DNA of 64,000 bases. Origin: Phycisphaerales bacterium. Lineage in GTDB: Bacteria; Planctomycetota; Phycisphaerae; Sedimentisphaerales; Anaerobacaceae. The stretch is from assembly GCA_003141315.1 (NCBI GenBank), contig PLLP01000002.1:336338-400337 (forward strand). The letters are read 5' to 3'. Below the pieces are notes generated by a model. It did not search any database. It saw nothing but the letters and a program-made list of their open reading frames with translations, and was not told where the DNA came from. Positions 45,595 to 53,773 of this stretch are shown piece after piece (within the stretch, counting starts at the first letter, position 1; the number at the start of each line of letters is the position of its first letter). The translations under genes and the position numbers were made by a program.

Positions 45595-47388
45595 TTATAT
45601 CGGCCTTGAAATGCTTATATCTTTCGGCAGATGAATTGTGAATGTGCTTCCTTTGTCGAGCGTGCTTTCAACGGCCACAAGTCCTTTATGGATTTGCGAT
45701 ATATGCTTGACTATCGCCAGTCCCAGGCCTGTCCCGCCGAGCTTTCTGCTGCGGCTTTTATCCACGACGTAAAACCTCTCGAATATCCGCTCTAAATGCT
45801 CTTTTGGTATGCCGCAGCCGTTATCTTTAACGGAAATAGCAATCTCTTTTTCATCTTCCCGTCCTGTTATAACAACTTCGCTTTTTGGCTCGCTGTATTT
45901 AATCGCATTGTCGATAAGGTTCATCACAGCCTGTTCGAGCAAAGGCGGATTGCACTCTAATTTTATTTCCTTGTCGCATTCCACCTTCAATGCGATGTTT
46001 TTCCCGTCAGCTTTTAATTTTGCAAGCTCTGCCGCATCGCCCAGGATATCCGCAAGGGCGGTCTTTTCAAAATTGATTCTCCTTACATCCCCGTCTTCTT
46101 CGAGCCTTGAAAGGCTTAAAAGGTCATCAACTATGGCATTCAGCCTGTCGGCGTGTTTTGCGATAATTTTCAGGAAACGCTCCGTCTCTTCAGGGTTTTT
46201 CAGGGCGCCATCGAGGAGCGTCTCGACAAAACCTTTTATTGACGTGATGGGCGTTTTCAATTCGTGCGATACATTGGCGACAAAGTCGCGTCTTATATTT
46301 TCAAGCCTGGCTATCCTCGTGACGTCGTCCAGCACGATAACCGCGCCGCTTGCGACGCCGGCGCTGTCGGCCAGTCTCGCTCCGTGCAGGCGAAAATGCC
46401 TTTTGCCGCCCCCCAGAAAAGATATATCAGATTCGGTCGGCTTTTCGCTGCCGAGCGTCTCCTTCAGAAAATCAAGTATATCGGGATTGCGAATTACCTC
46501 TTCGATATTCAGCCCTGACACTTTCTCAGGCTCAACGCCGGCAAAATCGCCCGCGGCTTTGTTGATGCTCACGATATGACCGGCTGAATCAACCGCTATC
46601 ACGCCTTCGACCATACTCGAAAGTATCGCTTTCGTCTCGTTGTGCTGTTTTGTGATGGTCCGGATTCTTTCCTGAAGCTGTTCTGCCATATTGTTCAATT
46701 CCTGCGAAAGCTCGTTTAATTCCAGTGAATTAAACATCGGCACCCTTACATCGAACCTGCCGATAGAAAATTTCTCCGCCGCCTCTTTCATCTGCACTAC
46801 GGGACGGCTTATTATTCGCGATGTTATTAAACTTACAATCGCTGCAAACGCCGCTGCGATAATAACTCCAGCCGCAATTTTTCCGTAAATGTCGCTGAGC
46901 TGCTTATCTATCGCTGTCACCGGTATCGAGGCGCGAATAACGGCAACAGGCCCATTGCTGTCAGAAATCACCGTTGCCAGATACATCATATTAACGCCGA
47001 TAGTGTTGCTTAGCCTTATCGATTTACCGCTGCCTTTGGTAATTGCCTCCCTAAACTCGGGCCTGTCCGAATGATTTTGCATCTCGGCGACCTGTGCTTC
47101 GGAATCTGCCGCGACCCTTCCGCTCGGCAGTATTACCGTAATCCTCGTCGAGCTTTCTTTGAACATTTTTTTACTTAGCCGGTCAACTTCCTCGAATTCT
47201 TTGTTTTTCAAAAGTTCGACCGCCTGCGACTGGAACATCATCGCCTTGGAGCTAAGCTCGTCGTCGATTTGCTTATAGTAGAATTCCTTCAGAGAACCCG
47301 TGATATACCACCCAAGGGCAAGGAGTGCAATTATGGTGATAATCAGATAAGACGGATACAACTGCCAAAAGAAGCGTCTTTTAAACAC
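45595..47388 (-). CDS. phoR: Phosphate-regulon sensor histidine kinase PhoR
   Basis: 597 residues, GTG start (47388) with AAGGA inside the end of phoB. Membrane helices at about 10-30 and 168-190 enclose an extracytoplasmic sensor region of ~135 residues, larger than in E. coli PhoR. HAMP about 190-245, PAS about 255-345 (MVEGVIAVDSAGHIVSINKA), HisKA with the phospho-His in FVANVSHELKTPITSIKGF (about 375), HATPase with NLIDNAIKYSEP, DNGCGIPKEHLERIFERFY and GGTGLGLAIVKHI. It phosphorylates PhoB. Confidence 0.95.
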   Translation of the reverse strand: MFKRRFFWQLYPSYLIITIIALLALGWYITGSLKEFYYKQIDDELSSKAMMFQSQAVELLKNKEFEEVDRLSKKMFKESSTRITVILPSGRVAADSEAQVAEMQNHSDRPEFREAITKGSGKSIRLSNTIGVNMMYLATVISDSNGPVAVIRASIPVTAIDKQLSDIYGKIAAGVIIAAAFAAIVSLITSRIISRPVVQMKEAAEKFSIGRFDVRVPMFNSLELNELSQELNNMAEQLQERIRTITKQHNETKAILSSMVEGVIAVDSAGHIVSINKAAGDFAGVEPEKVSGLNIEEVIRNPDILDFLKETLGSEKPTESDISFLGGGKRHFRLHGARLADSAGVASGAVIVLDDVTRIARLENIRRDFVANVSHELKTPITSIKGFVETLLDGALKNPEETERFLKIIAKHADRLNAIVDDLLSLSRLEEDGDVRRINFEKTALADILGDAAELAKLKADGKNIALKVECDKEIKLECNPPLLEQAVMNLIDNAIKYSEPKSEVVITGREDEKEIAISVKDNGCGIPKEHLERIFERFYVVDKSRSRKLGGTGLGLAIVKHISQIHKGLVAVESTLDKGSTFTIHLPKDISISRPI

Positions 47389-47391
47389 GGG

Positions 47392-48075
47392 TTATTCCTT
47401 AAACCGGTAGCCGACCCCTCGTACGGTCTCGATATATTTGCCGCAGCCGCCGAGTTTTTTTCGCAGCGAAACAATCTGCACGTCGACAGCCCTTTCCGTC
47501 ACTATATAATCGCTGCCTCGAATGGCATCGACTATCTGGTATCTCGTAAAGACGAACCCGGGCCGGCGGGCAATTGCATACAATATATTGAATTCCGTAA
47601 ATGTCAAATCCACATTTTTATTATTAACAGATACCTGGTGTCTGGCGGGGTCTATTAATATTTCGTGAACCTTCAAAGGACTATTCTCAAGCTGGCGTTC
47701 AATGGTGCGGTGAAGGAGCCGGCGAACCCTCGCCAGCAGAATCTTCGGGCTGAACGGCTTGGTGACATAATCATCAGCCCCAATCTCCAGTCCCGACACA
47801 ATATCGCTTTCTTCCCCTTTGGCCGTCAGCATAATAACGGGTATATGCCCCGTTTTTTGATTGGCCTTCAACTTTTTGCATACATCCAGGCCGTCAATGC
47901 CGGGCAGCATCAGGTCTAAAATTATCAAATTGGGCGGCTTTGACTGTGCCTTTTCCATTGCCTCTTCGCCGGAAACTGCCGTCTGAACCTTGTAACCTTC
48001 CTTCTCGAAATTATACCGCACCAGTTCGAGAACATCTTCCTCATCATCTACTACTAATATGTTTTCTCTTGCCAT
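47392..48075 (-). CDS. phoB: Phosphate-regulon response regulator PhoB
   Basis: 227 residues. ATG at 48075 (MARENILVVDDEEDVLELV) follows AGAGGT. Receiver domain about 1-122 with acidic pocket DDEED, phospho-Asp in LIILDLMLPG (~D54), Thr in MLTAKG and Lys in TKPFSP. OmpR/PhoB winged helix about 132-227 with LTFTEFNILYAIARRPGFVF and YIETVRGVGYRFKE. Three Pho box repeats stand upstream, pointing to autoregulation; phoR follows after 3 bases. Confidence 0.96.
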   Translation of the reverse strand: MARENILVVDDEEDVLELVRYNFEKEGYKVQTAVSGEEAMEKAQSKPPNLIILDLMLPGIDGLDVCKKLKANQKTGHIPVIMLTAKGEESDIVSGLEIGADDYVTKPFSPKILLARVRRLLHRTIERQLENSPLKVHEILIDPARHQVSVNNKNVDLTFTEFNILYAIARRPGFVFTRYQIVDAIRGSDYIVTERAVDVQIVSLRKKLGGCGKYIETVRGVGYRFKE

Positions 48076-48106
48076 AATTATATACCTCTGGCATCGATGA
48101 TACCCG

Positions 48107-48139
48107 GTATATGTTAGCATAAGATTAGTATTGTGTTAA
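48107..48139 (-). promoter_or_regulatory. Pho box array of phoBR: three tandem 11-bp repeats
   Basis: Minus strand: TTAACACAATA, CTAATCTTATG, CTAACATATAC, head to tail; a fourth, degenerate unit (TAAAATAAAAA) may precede them. Four bases after the last unit comes TATCAT, a good -10. The ATG of phoB is about 22 bases past this -10. Confidence 0.75.
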
Positions 48140-48204
48140 TTTTTATTTTACAAATGATGAAACTTCGATGTGAAAAGCAACTGCCGCAGTTCCAAAACCC
48201 CGGT

Positions 48205-49569
48205 TCACTTAAGAAGTTTTATTATCTGGTCGAGGTCGTTCGGAACCTCTATAGGCGGGTTGCTGAACAACCCTTCCTTTTTCGTATGGTAATCAACCGT
48301 AAGATTCGGGTCTTTCAATAAATGTCCCGTCAGGATACAGACAACCCTTTCGTCAGGCCCTATTGTTCCTTTTGCGACAAGATTCTTCAGTCCTGCCACG
48401 CTCGCAGCCGACGCAGGCTCGCACCCTAATCCGAATTTGCCGATAACCGCCTTTGCGTCCTTGATTTCCTCATCGGTCACCGCAAGCACAACACCATTGC
48501 AGACGTCGATTGTCCGCAGGCATTTGTTCAGGTTCACCGGCCTTGAAATCTCAATCGCTGTCGCAATCGTATGCGCCCTGAAATTCCGCGCCGTCAAATC
48601 AGCGTAATATTTATCTACAATCTCCTCGTTCACCATGCCGTCATTCCAGAAAAGTTTCCTGTCGTTCACAAGCTCGGTGAGCGTGTTTGCGCCGGCTGCA
48701 TTAACAATCGCGATTCGCGGCACACGTTCAATCAGGCCGAGTTCCTTCAGCTCCAAAAAAGCCTTGCCGAATGCGCTGGAATTACCAAGGTTTCCGCCCG
48801 GCACTACAATCCAGTCCGGCACCTGCCAGCCTAATTGTTCGATGACCCGGTATATTATCGTCTTTTGACCTTCGAGACGAAACGGGTTTAAGGAATTCAG
48901 CAGATAAAGCTTCAGCTCCCTGCAAACATCCTGCACCTGCCTCATACAATCATCAAAATCACCGAGTATCTGGATTGTCTTGGCGCCGTAATCCATCGAT
49001 TGGCTGAGTTTGCCGAATGCAATCTTTCCGGAGCCGATAAATACGATGGCTTTCAGTCCGCAGCTGTGGGCATATAAGGCCATCGATGCCGACGTGTTGC
49101 CCGTCGATGCACAGGCGCAAGTCTTCGTGCCGACTAATTTCGCATGGCTAAATGCCGCCGTCATCCCGTTATCCTTAAACGAGCCGGACGGATTAAGACC
49201 TTCATACTGCAAATACAGGCTGCCCGCTTTCTTGTTCACGTATTTGCCGACCTCGTCATTTTGCTGCAAAATCGTCTGCCCTTCGCCGATGCTAGCCTTG
49301 AATTTATCTTCGCAGAAATTCAGCAGTTCCCTGAATCGCCACACGCCGGAAAAATCGAGCGGATTGTCTCTTGTTGCCCAGCGTTTCGCAAAATCGCTCA
49401 TTTTTTTCGGCACGGCGATTTTATCCCAGTTATACCGGCAATCGAGCAAATCGCCGCAGCGGGGACATTCGAAAAGCACGTCGGCTGTGTCAAATTCCGC
49501 TCCGCATTTCGGGTTGATGCACTTTTGATACGCTGCGTTTTGTCCCTTTTGGCTCGACATGTTTTCCAC
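48205..49569 (-). CDS. thrC: Threonine synthase
   Basis: 454 residues. N-terminal zinc ribbon with Cys17, Cys22, Cys35, Cys38. The PLP Lys is in [10 protein letters not shown] (about 132); [19 protein letters not shown] binds substrate phosphate and [15 protein letters not shown] holds the PLP phosphate. Converts O-phosphohomoserine to threonine. The zinc ribbon and length suit the short-chain (plant/archaeal-like) type. No hom or thrB in the window. Confidence 0.92.
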   Translation of the reverse strand: MENMSSQKGQNAAYQKCINPKCGAEFDTADVLFECPRCGDLLDCRYNWDKIAVPKKMSDFAKRWATRDNPLDFSGVWRFRELLNFCEDKFKASIGEGQTILQQNDEVGKYVNKKAGSLYLQYEGLNPSGSFKDNGMTAAFSHAKLVGTKTCACASTGNTSASMALYAHSCGLKAIVFIGSGKIAFGKLSQSMDYGAKTIQILGDFDDCMRQVQDVCRELKLYLLNSLNPFRLEGQKTIIYRVIEQLGWQVPDWIVVPGGNLGNSSAFGKAFLELKELGLIERVPRIAIVNAAGANTLTELVNDRKLFWNDGMVNEEIVDKYYADLTARNFRAHTIATAIEISRPVNLNKCLRTIDVCNGVVLAVTDEEIKDAKAVIGKFGLGCEPASAASVAGLKNLVAKGTIGPDERVVCILTGHLLKDPNLTVDYHTKKEGLFSNPPIEVPNDLDQIIKLLK

Positions 49570-49645
49570 TTTATATCCTTTGGCTTTAAGAAATAATTCT
49601 TTTTGTTTTTTATTTACCGCAATTCAAAAATCCGCTGCATTTGCA

Positions 49646-50422
49646 TTATTTGCCTGCCTCGAGGCGGGCCACAAGTTCAGGCAGTTCCGAAAGCTGCCGT
49701 ATTCTCCAAACGCCGGCAGGTATTTTCGCACCGTCATTTGTGTAAGCGGTCTTCAGGGCAGCCCTCATGCCCGCCTTTATCGCCGGCTTAATATCGTTTT
49801 CTATAAGGTCGCCTACGAAGAGAATATTTTCCGGCCTCTCGCCGATTTTTTCGGCAGCCGTCTTGAATATGCGAATATCCGGCTTTCTGAATCCGAACTG
49901 GTAAGAATAGAGCCTTACTGTGAAAAAATCAAGAATCTTCAGGTCCCGCAGATGCCTTTCGATGGAGCTGTGGTTTATAAATGTGTTCGAGAGGATGCCG
50001 AGTTTGATGCCCGCCGCCTTCAGCTTCGACAGGGTCATAAATAAATCCTCCTCCACTTTTGCAATACTGGTAAGCGGCTCATACCAGTGCCAGAACAGCT
50101 CTTCCCATTGCTGTTTATCGAGTTTGATGGACTTATTGACCTTTTGCAGCAAACTGATGGCGTCAAAATCCCTGCCCGTCAGGTTTGAAATCCAGTAGCG
50201 AACCTTCAGGCTCACCATATTGCGGAGGAAATACATCCTGTAGCTGCCGACGGGGATTTTGAGACTGCGCAGATACTGGTATGACGCCCCTGCGCTTTTT
50301 GAAAACACCTTTTTCTCACTGACCCTGCCGAATGACAGCAGCGTCTCGCCGAGGTCAAATATTATCGCCTTTATCTTTACGTTCGTCTCCGGCATAGTCG
50401 GGGTATCCAAAAACAAAATCAT
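49646..50422 (-). CDS. HAD-superfamily hydrolase
   Basis: 258 residues from the ATG that overlaps the upstream stop (ATGA); the Met at residue 10 (50395) is an alternative. Motif I IIFDLGETLLSFG (nucleophile Asp23, with Gly in place of the second Asp), motif II Ser in LGILSNTFINH, motif III Lys in RKPDIRIF, motif IV FVGDLIENDIKPA. Helical cap between motifs I and II. Probably a small-molecule phosphatase or haloacid-dehalogenase-type enzyme; substrate unknown. Coupled to the synthase gene upstream. Confidence 0.9.
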   Translation of the reverse strand: MILFLDTPTMPETNVKIKAIIFDLGETLLSFGRVSEKKVFSKSAGASYQYLRSLKIPVGSYRMYFLRNMVSLKVRYWISNLTGRDFDAISLLQKVNKSIKLDKQQWEELFWHWYEPLTSIAKVEEDLFMTLSKLKAAGIKLGILSNTFINHSSIERHLRDLKILDFFTVRLYSYQFGFRKPDIRIFKTAAEKIGERPENILFVGDLIENDIKPAIKAGMRAALKTAYTNDGAKIPAGVWRIRQLSELPELVARLEAGK

Positions 50423-51753
50423 CTCGGCGGCGGCAGCTCATCGCCGAAGGCCTCTTTGACCCATTCGAGCAGCTCCTCATCCGATATTACCGACAACCGC
50501 TCGTTTGCGTACTCCTGGTCGATGCGGTTCTTTATTCTTACCACTCGCGGATTATGTTTCGGTATATCAATCTGGAAATGGGATTCAATCCAGTGCTTAA
50601 CGCCTGCCGCTCCGGTTTTGTCGGTAATCGCCACCTTGACGGGCCGGCCGAAAAGCTTGTGAGTATCGAAACAGTTATAAATCTCCTCGTCTTTCAGCAG
50701 TCCGTCGGCGTGAATGCCCGCCCTTGTCACATTAAAATCCCTGCCGACAAGAGGATAATTTTCCGGTATCTTGAAACCGAGCTCCTTCGATGCGTAATCC
50801 GCAAGCTCGGTTATCGCCGCGTAATTAACGTCTTTATCGTGCCCTGTAAGCTGTGCGTGTTCGACAACGAGCGCCTCGATTGGAGCATTGCCTGTTCGCT
50901 CGCCGACGCCGAAAATAGAACCGTTCGCCGCACAGCACCCGTAAAGCCAGGCTGTCGTTGCGTTGACGAGCACCTTGTGAAAATCGTTGTGTCCATGCCA
51001 TTCGAGCCATTCAGCCGGCACCCCGATTTTTCGCAGCCCCGCAACAAGTTTCGGCACACTGCGAGGCAGCGTTGCCTGCGACCACGGCGCACCGAAACCG
51101 AGCGTATCGCAAAGCCGAATCTTCACGGGCTTTTTATATTGCTCCGAAAGCTCCATCAGCTCCGCCGCGAACGGCAGCACAAACCCGTCGAAATCCGCCC
51201 TGGTTATATCCTCGAAGTGACATCGCGGTATTACCCCGTTATCCAGCGACGCCCGGATTATTTCCAGGTATGCATACAGCGCCTGCGAACGCGTCTTTCG
51301 AAGCTTGAGAAAAATATGGTAATCGCTGGCTGATGTAAGGATGCCCGTTTCATCAAGACCCATCTCGGTCACTAATTTGAAATCTTCCGGCACTGCGCGT
51401 ATCCAGCCGGTTATTTGCGGGTATTTGTATCCTCTTTCCCTGCACAGTTCGACCGCCTTTTTGTCGCGTTTCGAATAGAGGAAAAATTCGCACTGCCGAA
51501 TAAGGCCGCTGCCGCCGTCAATTGCGTGAAGCAAATCGTAAATCCTCAGCACCTGCTCGGGTTTATATGGAGGCCTTGCCTGCTGGCCGTCGCGAAAGGT
51601 CGTGTCCGTTATCCAAATCTTCTTTGGCATATTAAAAGGCACGGTTTGCTTTTCGAAGGCAAACTTCGGAAATTCCGTGTAAGGAAAGACCTCGCGGTAT
51701 AAATTCGGCTTTGGTACGTCAGCCAGTCTCGGTTTTCTCTTTGCCATCTTCAA
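50419..51753 (-). CDS. LeuA/homocitrate synthase-family enzyme, candidate citrate (Re)-synthase
   Basis: 444 residues. HMGL-like TIM barrel with catalytic Arg and metal Asp in ITDTTFRDGQQARPPY, the metal-binding WHGHNDFHKV and GVGERTGNAPIEAL. The LeuA allosteric domain is absent; after the barrel come only ~110 residues. IRQCEFFLYSKRDKKAVELC and CHFEDITRADFDGFVLPFA recall the clostridial-type Re-citrate synthase group, which makes citrate from oxaloacetate and acetyl-CoA in anaerobes, rather than true 2-isopropylmalate synthase. The family is sure; the substrate is inference from remembered motifs. Confidence 0.7.
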   Translation of the reverse strand: MKMAKRKPRLADVPKPNLYREVFPYTEFPKFAFEKQTVPFNMPKKIWITDTTFRDGQQARPPYKPEQVLRIYDLLHAIDGGSGLIRQCEFFLYSKRDKKAVELCRERGYKYPQITGWIRAVPEDFKLVTEMGLDETGILTSASDYHIFLKLRKTRSQALYAYLEIIRASLDNGVIPRCHFEDITRADFDGFVLPFAAELMELSEQYKKPVKIRLCDTLGFGAPWSQATLPRSVPKLVAGLRKIGVPAEWLEWHGHNDFHKVLVNATTAWLYGCCAANGSIFGVGERTGNAPIEALVVEHAQLTGHDKDVNYAAITELADYASKELGFKIPENYPLVGRDFNVTRAGIHADGLLKDEEIYNCFDTHKLFGRPVKVAITDKTGAAGVKHWIESHFQIDIPKHNPRVVRIKNRIDQEYANERLSVISDEELLEWVKEAFGDELPPPR

Positions 51754-51799
51754 ACTCCCGTATCAATAATTAAAGCCAAAACCCCAATACCTAAGACCT

Positions 51800-51845
51800 G
51801 CCTGAGTACCGTTCTCAAGTCCTGCGTCTTGAGTCCTGAGTCTAT
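51800..51845. repeat. Low-complexity 'gagtcct' intergenic repeat
   Basis: TGAGTACCGTTCTCAAGTCC then TGCGTCTTGAGTCCTGAGTC; related to the stretch at 1966-2030. It lies between the synthase gene and tRNA-Leu and codes for nothing. Confidence 0.5.
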
Positions 51846-51847
51846 AA

Positions 51848-51930
51848 TAGCCGAGGTGGGAATCGAACCCACACGCCTTTTCAGGCAGGGGATTTTAAGT
51901 CCCCAGCGTCTGCCTTTCCGCCACTCGGCC
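51848..51930 (-). tRNA. tRNA-Leu (TAA)
   Basis: 83 bases with the long variable arm of class II tRNAs. Acceptor GGCCGAG pairs with CTCGGCT (first pair G-U), discriminator A. Anticodon stem GGGGA/TCCCC with loop CTTAAAA, anticodon TAA. The variable arm TGCCTGAAAAGGCG forms its own hairpin. No CCA encoded. Confidence 0.95.
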
Positions 51931-51991
51931 GGGCAGATAGAAATTAACGTATTTTTACTGATTTTTCAAGTCGTTTGTTAATCTATATTTC

Positions 51992-52034
51992 TTGACCTAT
52001 CCGATAGACCAGTATTATACTATCCGTGTGATAG
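51992..52034 (+). promoter_or_regulatory. Promoter with two CTATC/GATAG palindromes upstream of the peptidase gene
   Basis: TTGACC (51992-51997), 18-bp spacer, TATACT (52016-52021). Two inverted repeats flank the -10: CTATCCGATAG (51997-52007, in the spacer) and CTATC(N5)GATAG (52020-52034, across the start site). Their centres are about 25 bp apart. The layout suggests a repressor binding twice at the promoter; the regulator is not encoded nearby. Confidence 0.5.
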
Positions 52035-52066
52035 AACTTAAACCCTGCTTTTGAAAGGTATAGATT

Positions 52067-53743
52067 ATGAAACGCTTGGCAATACTTTTAATAATACTGG
52101 CGGCAGCAATCTTAATTTCAGGCTGCCGGAACAAAACGAATGAAAAGGAGAAACAGTTGAATACGTTCATTACGAACCACGTGGCCAAAATCCAGCCGCT
52201 TATGAAGGAAATGAACCTCGCCTCCTGGGCGGCCTCCAACAGCGGAAAAGAAGCTGACTACGAAAAGGCCGCCGGCCTTCAGCTTCAGATTCGCAAAATC
52301 TACAGCGATGCGAATGAATTCGGCTACCTCAAACAAACCAGGGATTCAGGCGAAATAAAAGACGAGTTGCTCGCAAGACAACTCGAAAGGCTTTATTACG
52401 CCTATCTTGAAAATCAAATTGACCCCGTCCTGATGAAAAAAATTGTCGACCTTGGCAGCAAAATCGAGCAGAACTTCAGCACGTTCCGCGGCTCAATTGC
52501 CGGCAAAAAGGTTTCAGATAATGAAATCAGGGATGTCCTCAAGGCGTCAACGGATTCCGCCCAAAGGCAAAATGCCTGGCAGGCAAGCAAAGAGGTTGGC
52601 CCGGTCGTCGCCGCTGACCTGATTACATTAGTCAAGCTCCGCAACCAGGCTGCTCGAAAGGTCGGCTTTGACAATTACCATACAATGTCGCTCGCACTTT
52701 CCGAGCAGGATGTAAAAGACGTGGATAAAATCTTCAGCCAGCTTGATGCTCTTACCGCTGAACCTTTCGAGAAGGTCAAAGGCGAACTCGATAGTCAGCT
52801 TGCCTCGATGTACGGCGTCGCCGTCAGCGACCTTATGCCCTGGCACTACCACGACCCGTTCTTCCAGGAATCGCCCCTTGTCTATCAAATCGACCTCGAT
52901 GTTTATTACGAATCTAAAAATGTCAAAGACCTCGTCGCGAAATTTTATGCCGGTATTGGCCTGCCGGTTGATGCCGTCATCGCAAAAAGCGATCTTTACG
53001 AACGGCCCGGCAAAAACCCGCATGCCTTCTGCTCCGATATGGATAAGCAGGGCGACGTGAGAGTCCTCTGCAACGTAAGAGATAACGAACAGTGGACTGA
53101 AACGCTTCTTCACGAACTGGGCCATTCTACCTACGCCAAATACAACAATCCGAAAGTTCCGTACTTGCTTCGCGAGCCTGCGCACACATTTACCACTGAA
53201 GCCATCGCAATGCTTATGGGAAGACTTAGCCGCGATGCGCAGTGGATGAAGGATATGCTTAACCTTTCAGACCAGGAAAAACAGCGCATCGACGATACCT
53301 GCAAAAAATACGCCCAGCTCAAACAATTGATTTTCGCGAGGTGGGTGCTGGTTATGTATAACTTTGAAAAGCAGCTTTATGCCAATCCCGACCAGGACCT
53401 GAATACGCTGTGGTGGGATATGGTTGAAAAATATCAGCTCCTTCGCAGGCCGGCCAATCGCAACAGCCCCGACTGGGCTGCCAAAATCCATTTTACCATC
53501 GCTCCCTGCTATTATCACAATTACGCCCTCGGCGAACTGCTCGCTTCCCAGCTTCATAATCATATCGTCACCAAAGTGCTGAAAAATGGAAACGCAAGCT
53601 ACGTCAACCATAAGGAAGTCGGCAATTACCTGAGGCAAAATGTCTTTGAACCCGGCGCAATCTATGAATGGAATACGATGATTGAACGCGCCACGGGAGA
53701 AAAGCTGAACCCGCAATATTTCGTCGAGCAGTTTGTTAAATAA
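52067..53743 (+). CDS. Zinc metallopeptidase lipoprotein, M2/M3-like (gluzincin)
   Basis: 558 residues. Lipoprotein signal with lipobox ISGC (Cys20). The zinc site is HELGH (about 349-353) with the third ligand probably Glu in TFTTEA, 25 residues on, a spacing close to that of ACE-like M2 peptidases. FHLTIAPCYYHNYALGELLA-type segment (as HFTIAPCYYHNYALGELLAS) fits the same clan. Likely removes dipeptides or trims oligopeptides outside the cytoplasmic membrane. Followed after 30 bases by an OPT transporter, so the products may be imported directly. Confidence 0.88.
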   Translation: MKRLAILLIILAAAILISGCRNKTNEKEKQLNTFITNHVAKIQPLMKEMNLASWAASNSGKEADYEKAAGLQLQIRKIYSDANEFGYLKQTRDSGEIKDELLARQLERLYYAYLENQIDPVLMKKIVDLGSKIEQNFSTFRGSIAGKKVSDNEIRDVLKASTDSAQRQNAWQASKEVGPVVAADLITLVKLRNQAARKVGFDNYHTMSLALSEQDVKDVDKIFSQLDALTAEPFEKVKGELDSQLASMYGVAVSDLMPWHYHDPFFQESPLVYQIDLDVYYESKNVKDLVAKFYAGIGLPVDAVIAKSDLYERPGKNPHAFCSDMDKQGDVRVLCNVRDNEQWTETLLHELGHSTYAKYNNPKVPYLLREPAHTFTTEAIAMLMGRLSRDAQWMKDMLNLSDQEKQRIDDTCKKYAQLKQLIFARWVLVMYNFEKQLYANPDQDLNTLWWDMVEKYQLLRRPANRNSPDWAAKIHFTIAPCYYHNYALGELLASQLHNHIVTKVLKNGNASYVNHKEVGNYLRQNVFEPGAIYEWNTMIERATGEKLNPQYFVEQFVK

Positions 53744-53773
53744 TCTGCATTTAGGATTTGGAGCGTTGTGCGA

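Noticed and set aside
50419-51753. Annotation as true 2-isopropylmalate synthase (leuA)
   Set aside because: The allosteric C-terminal domain is absent and no leucine genes are nearby; family-level call kept instead.
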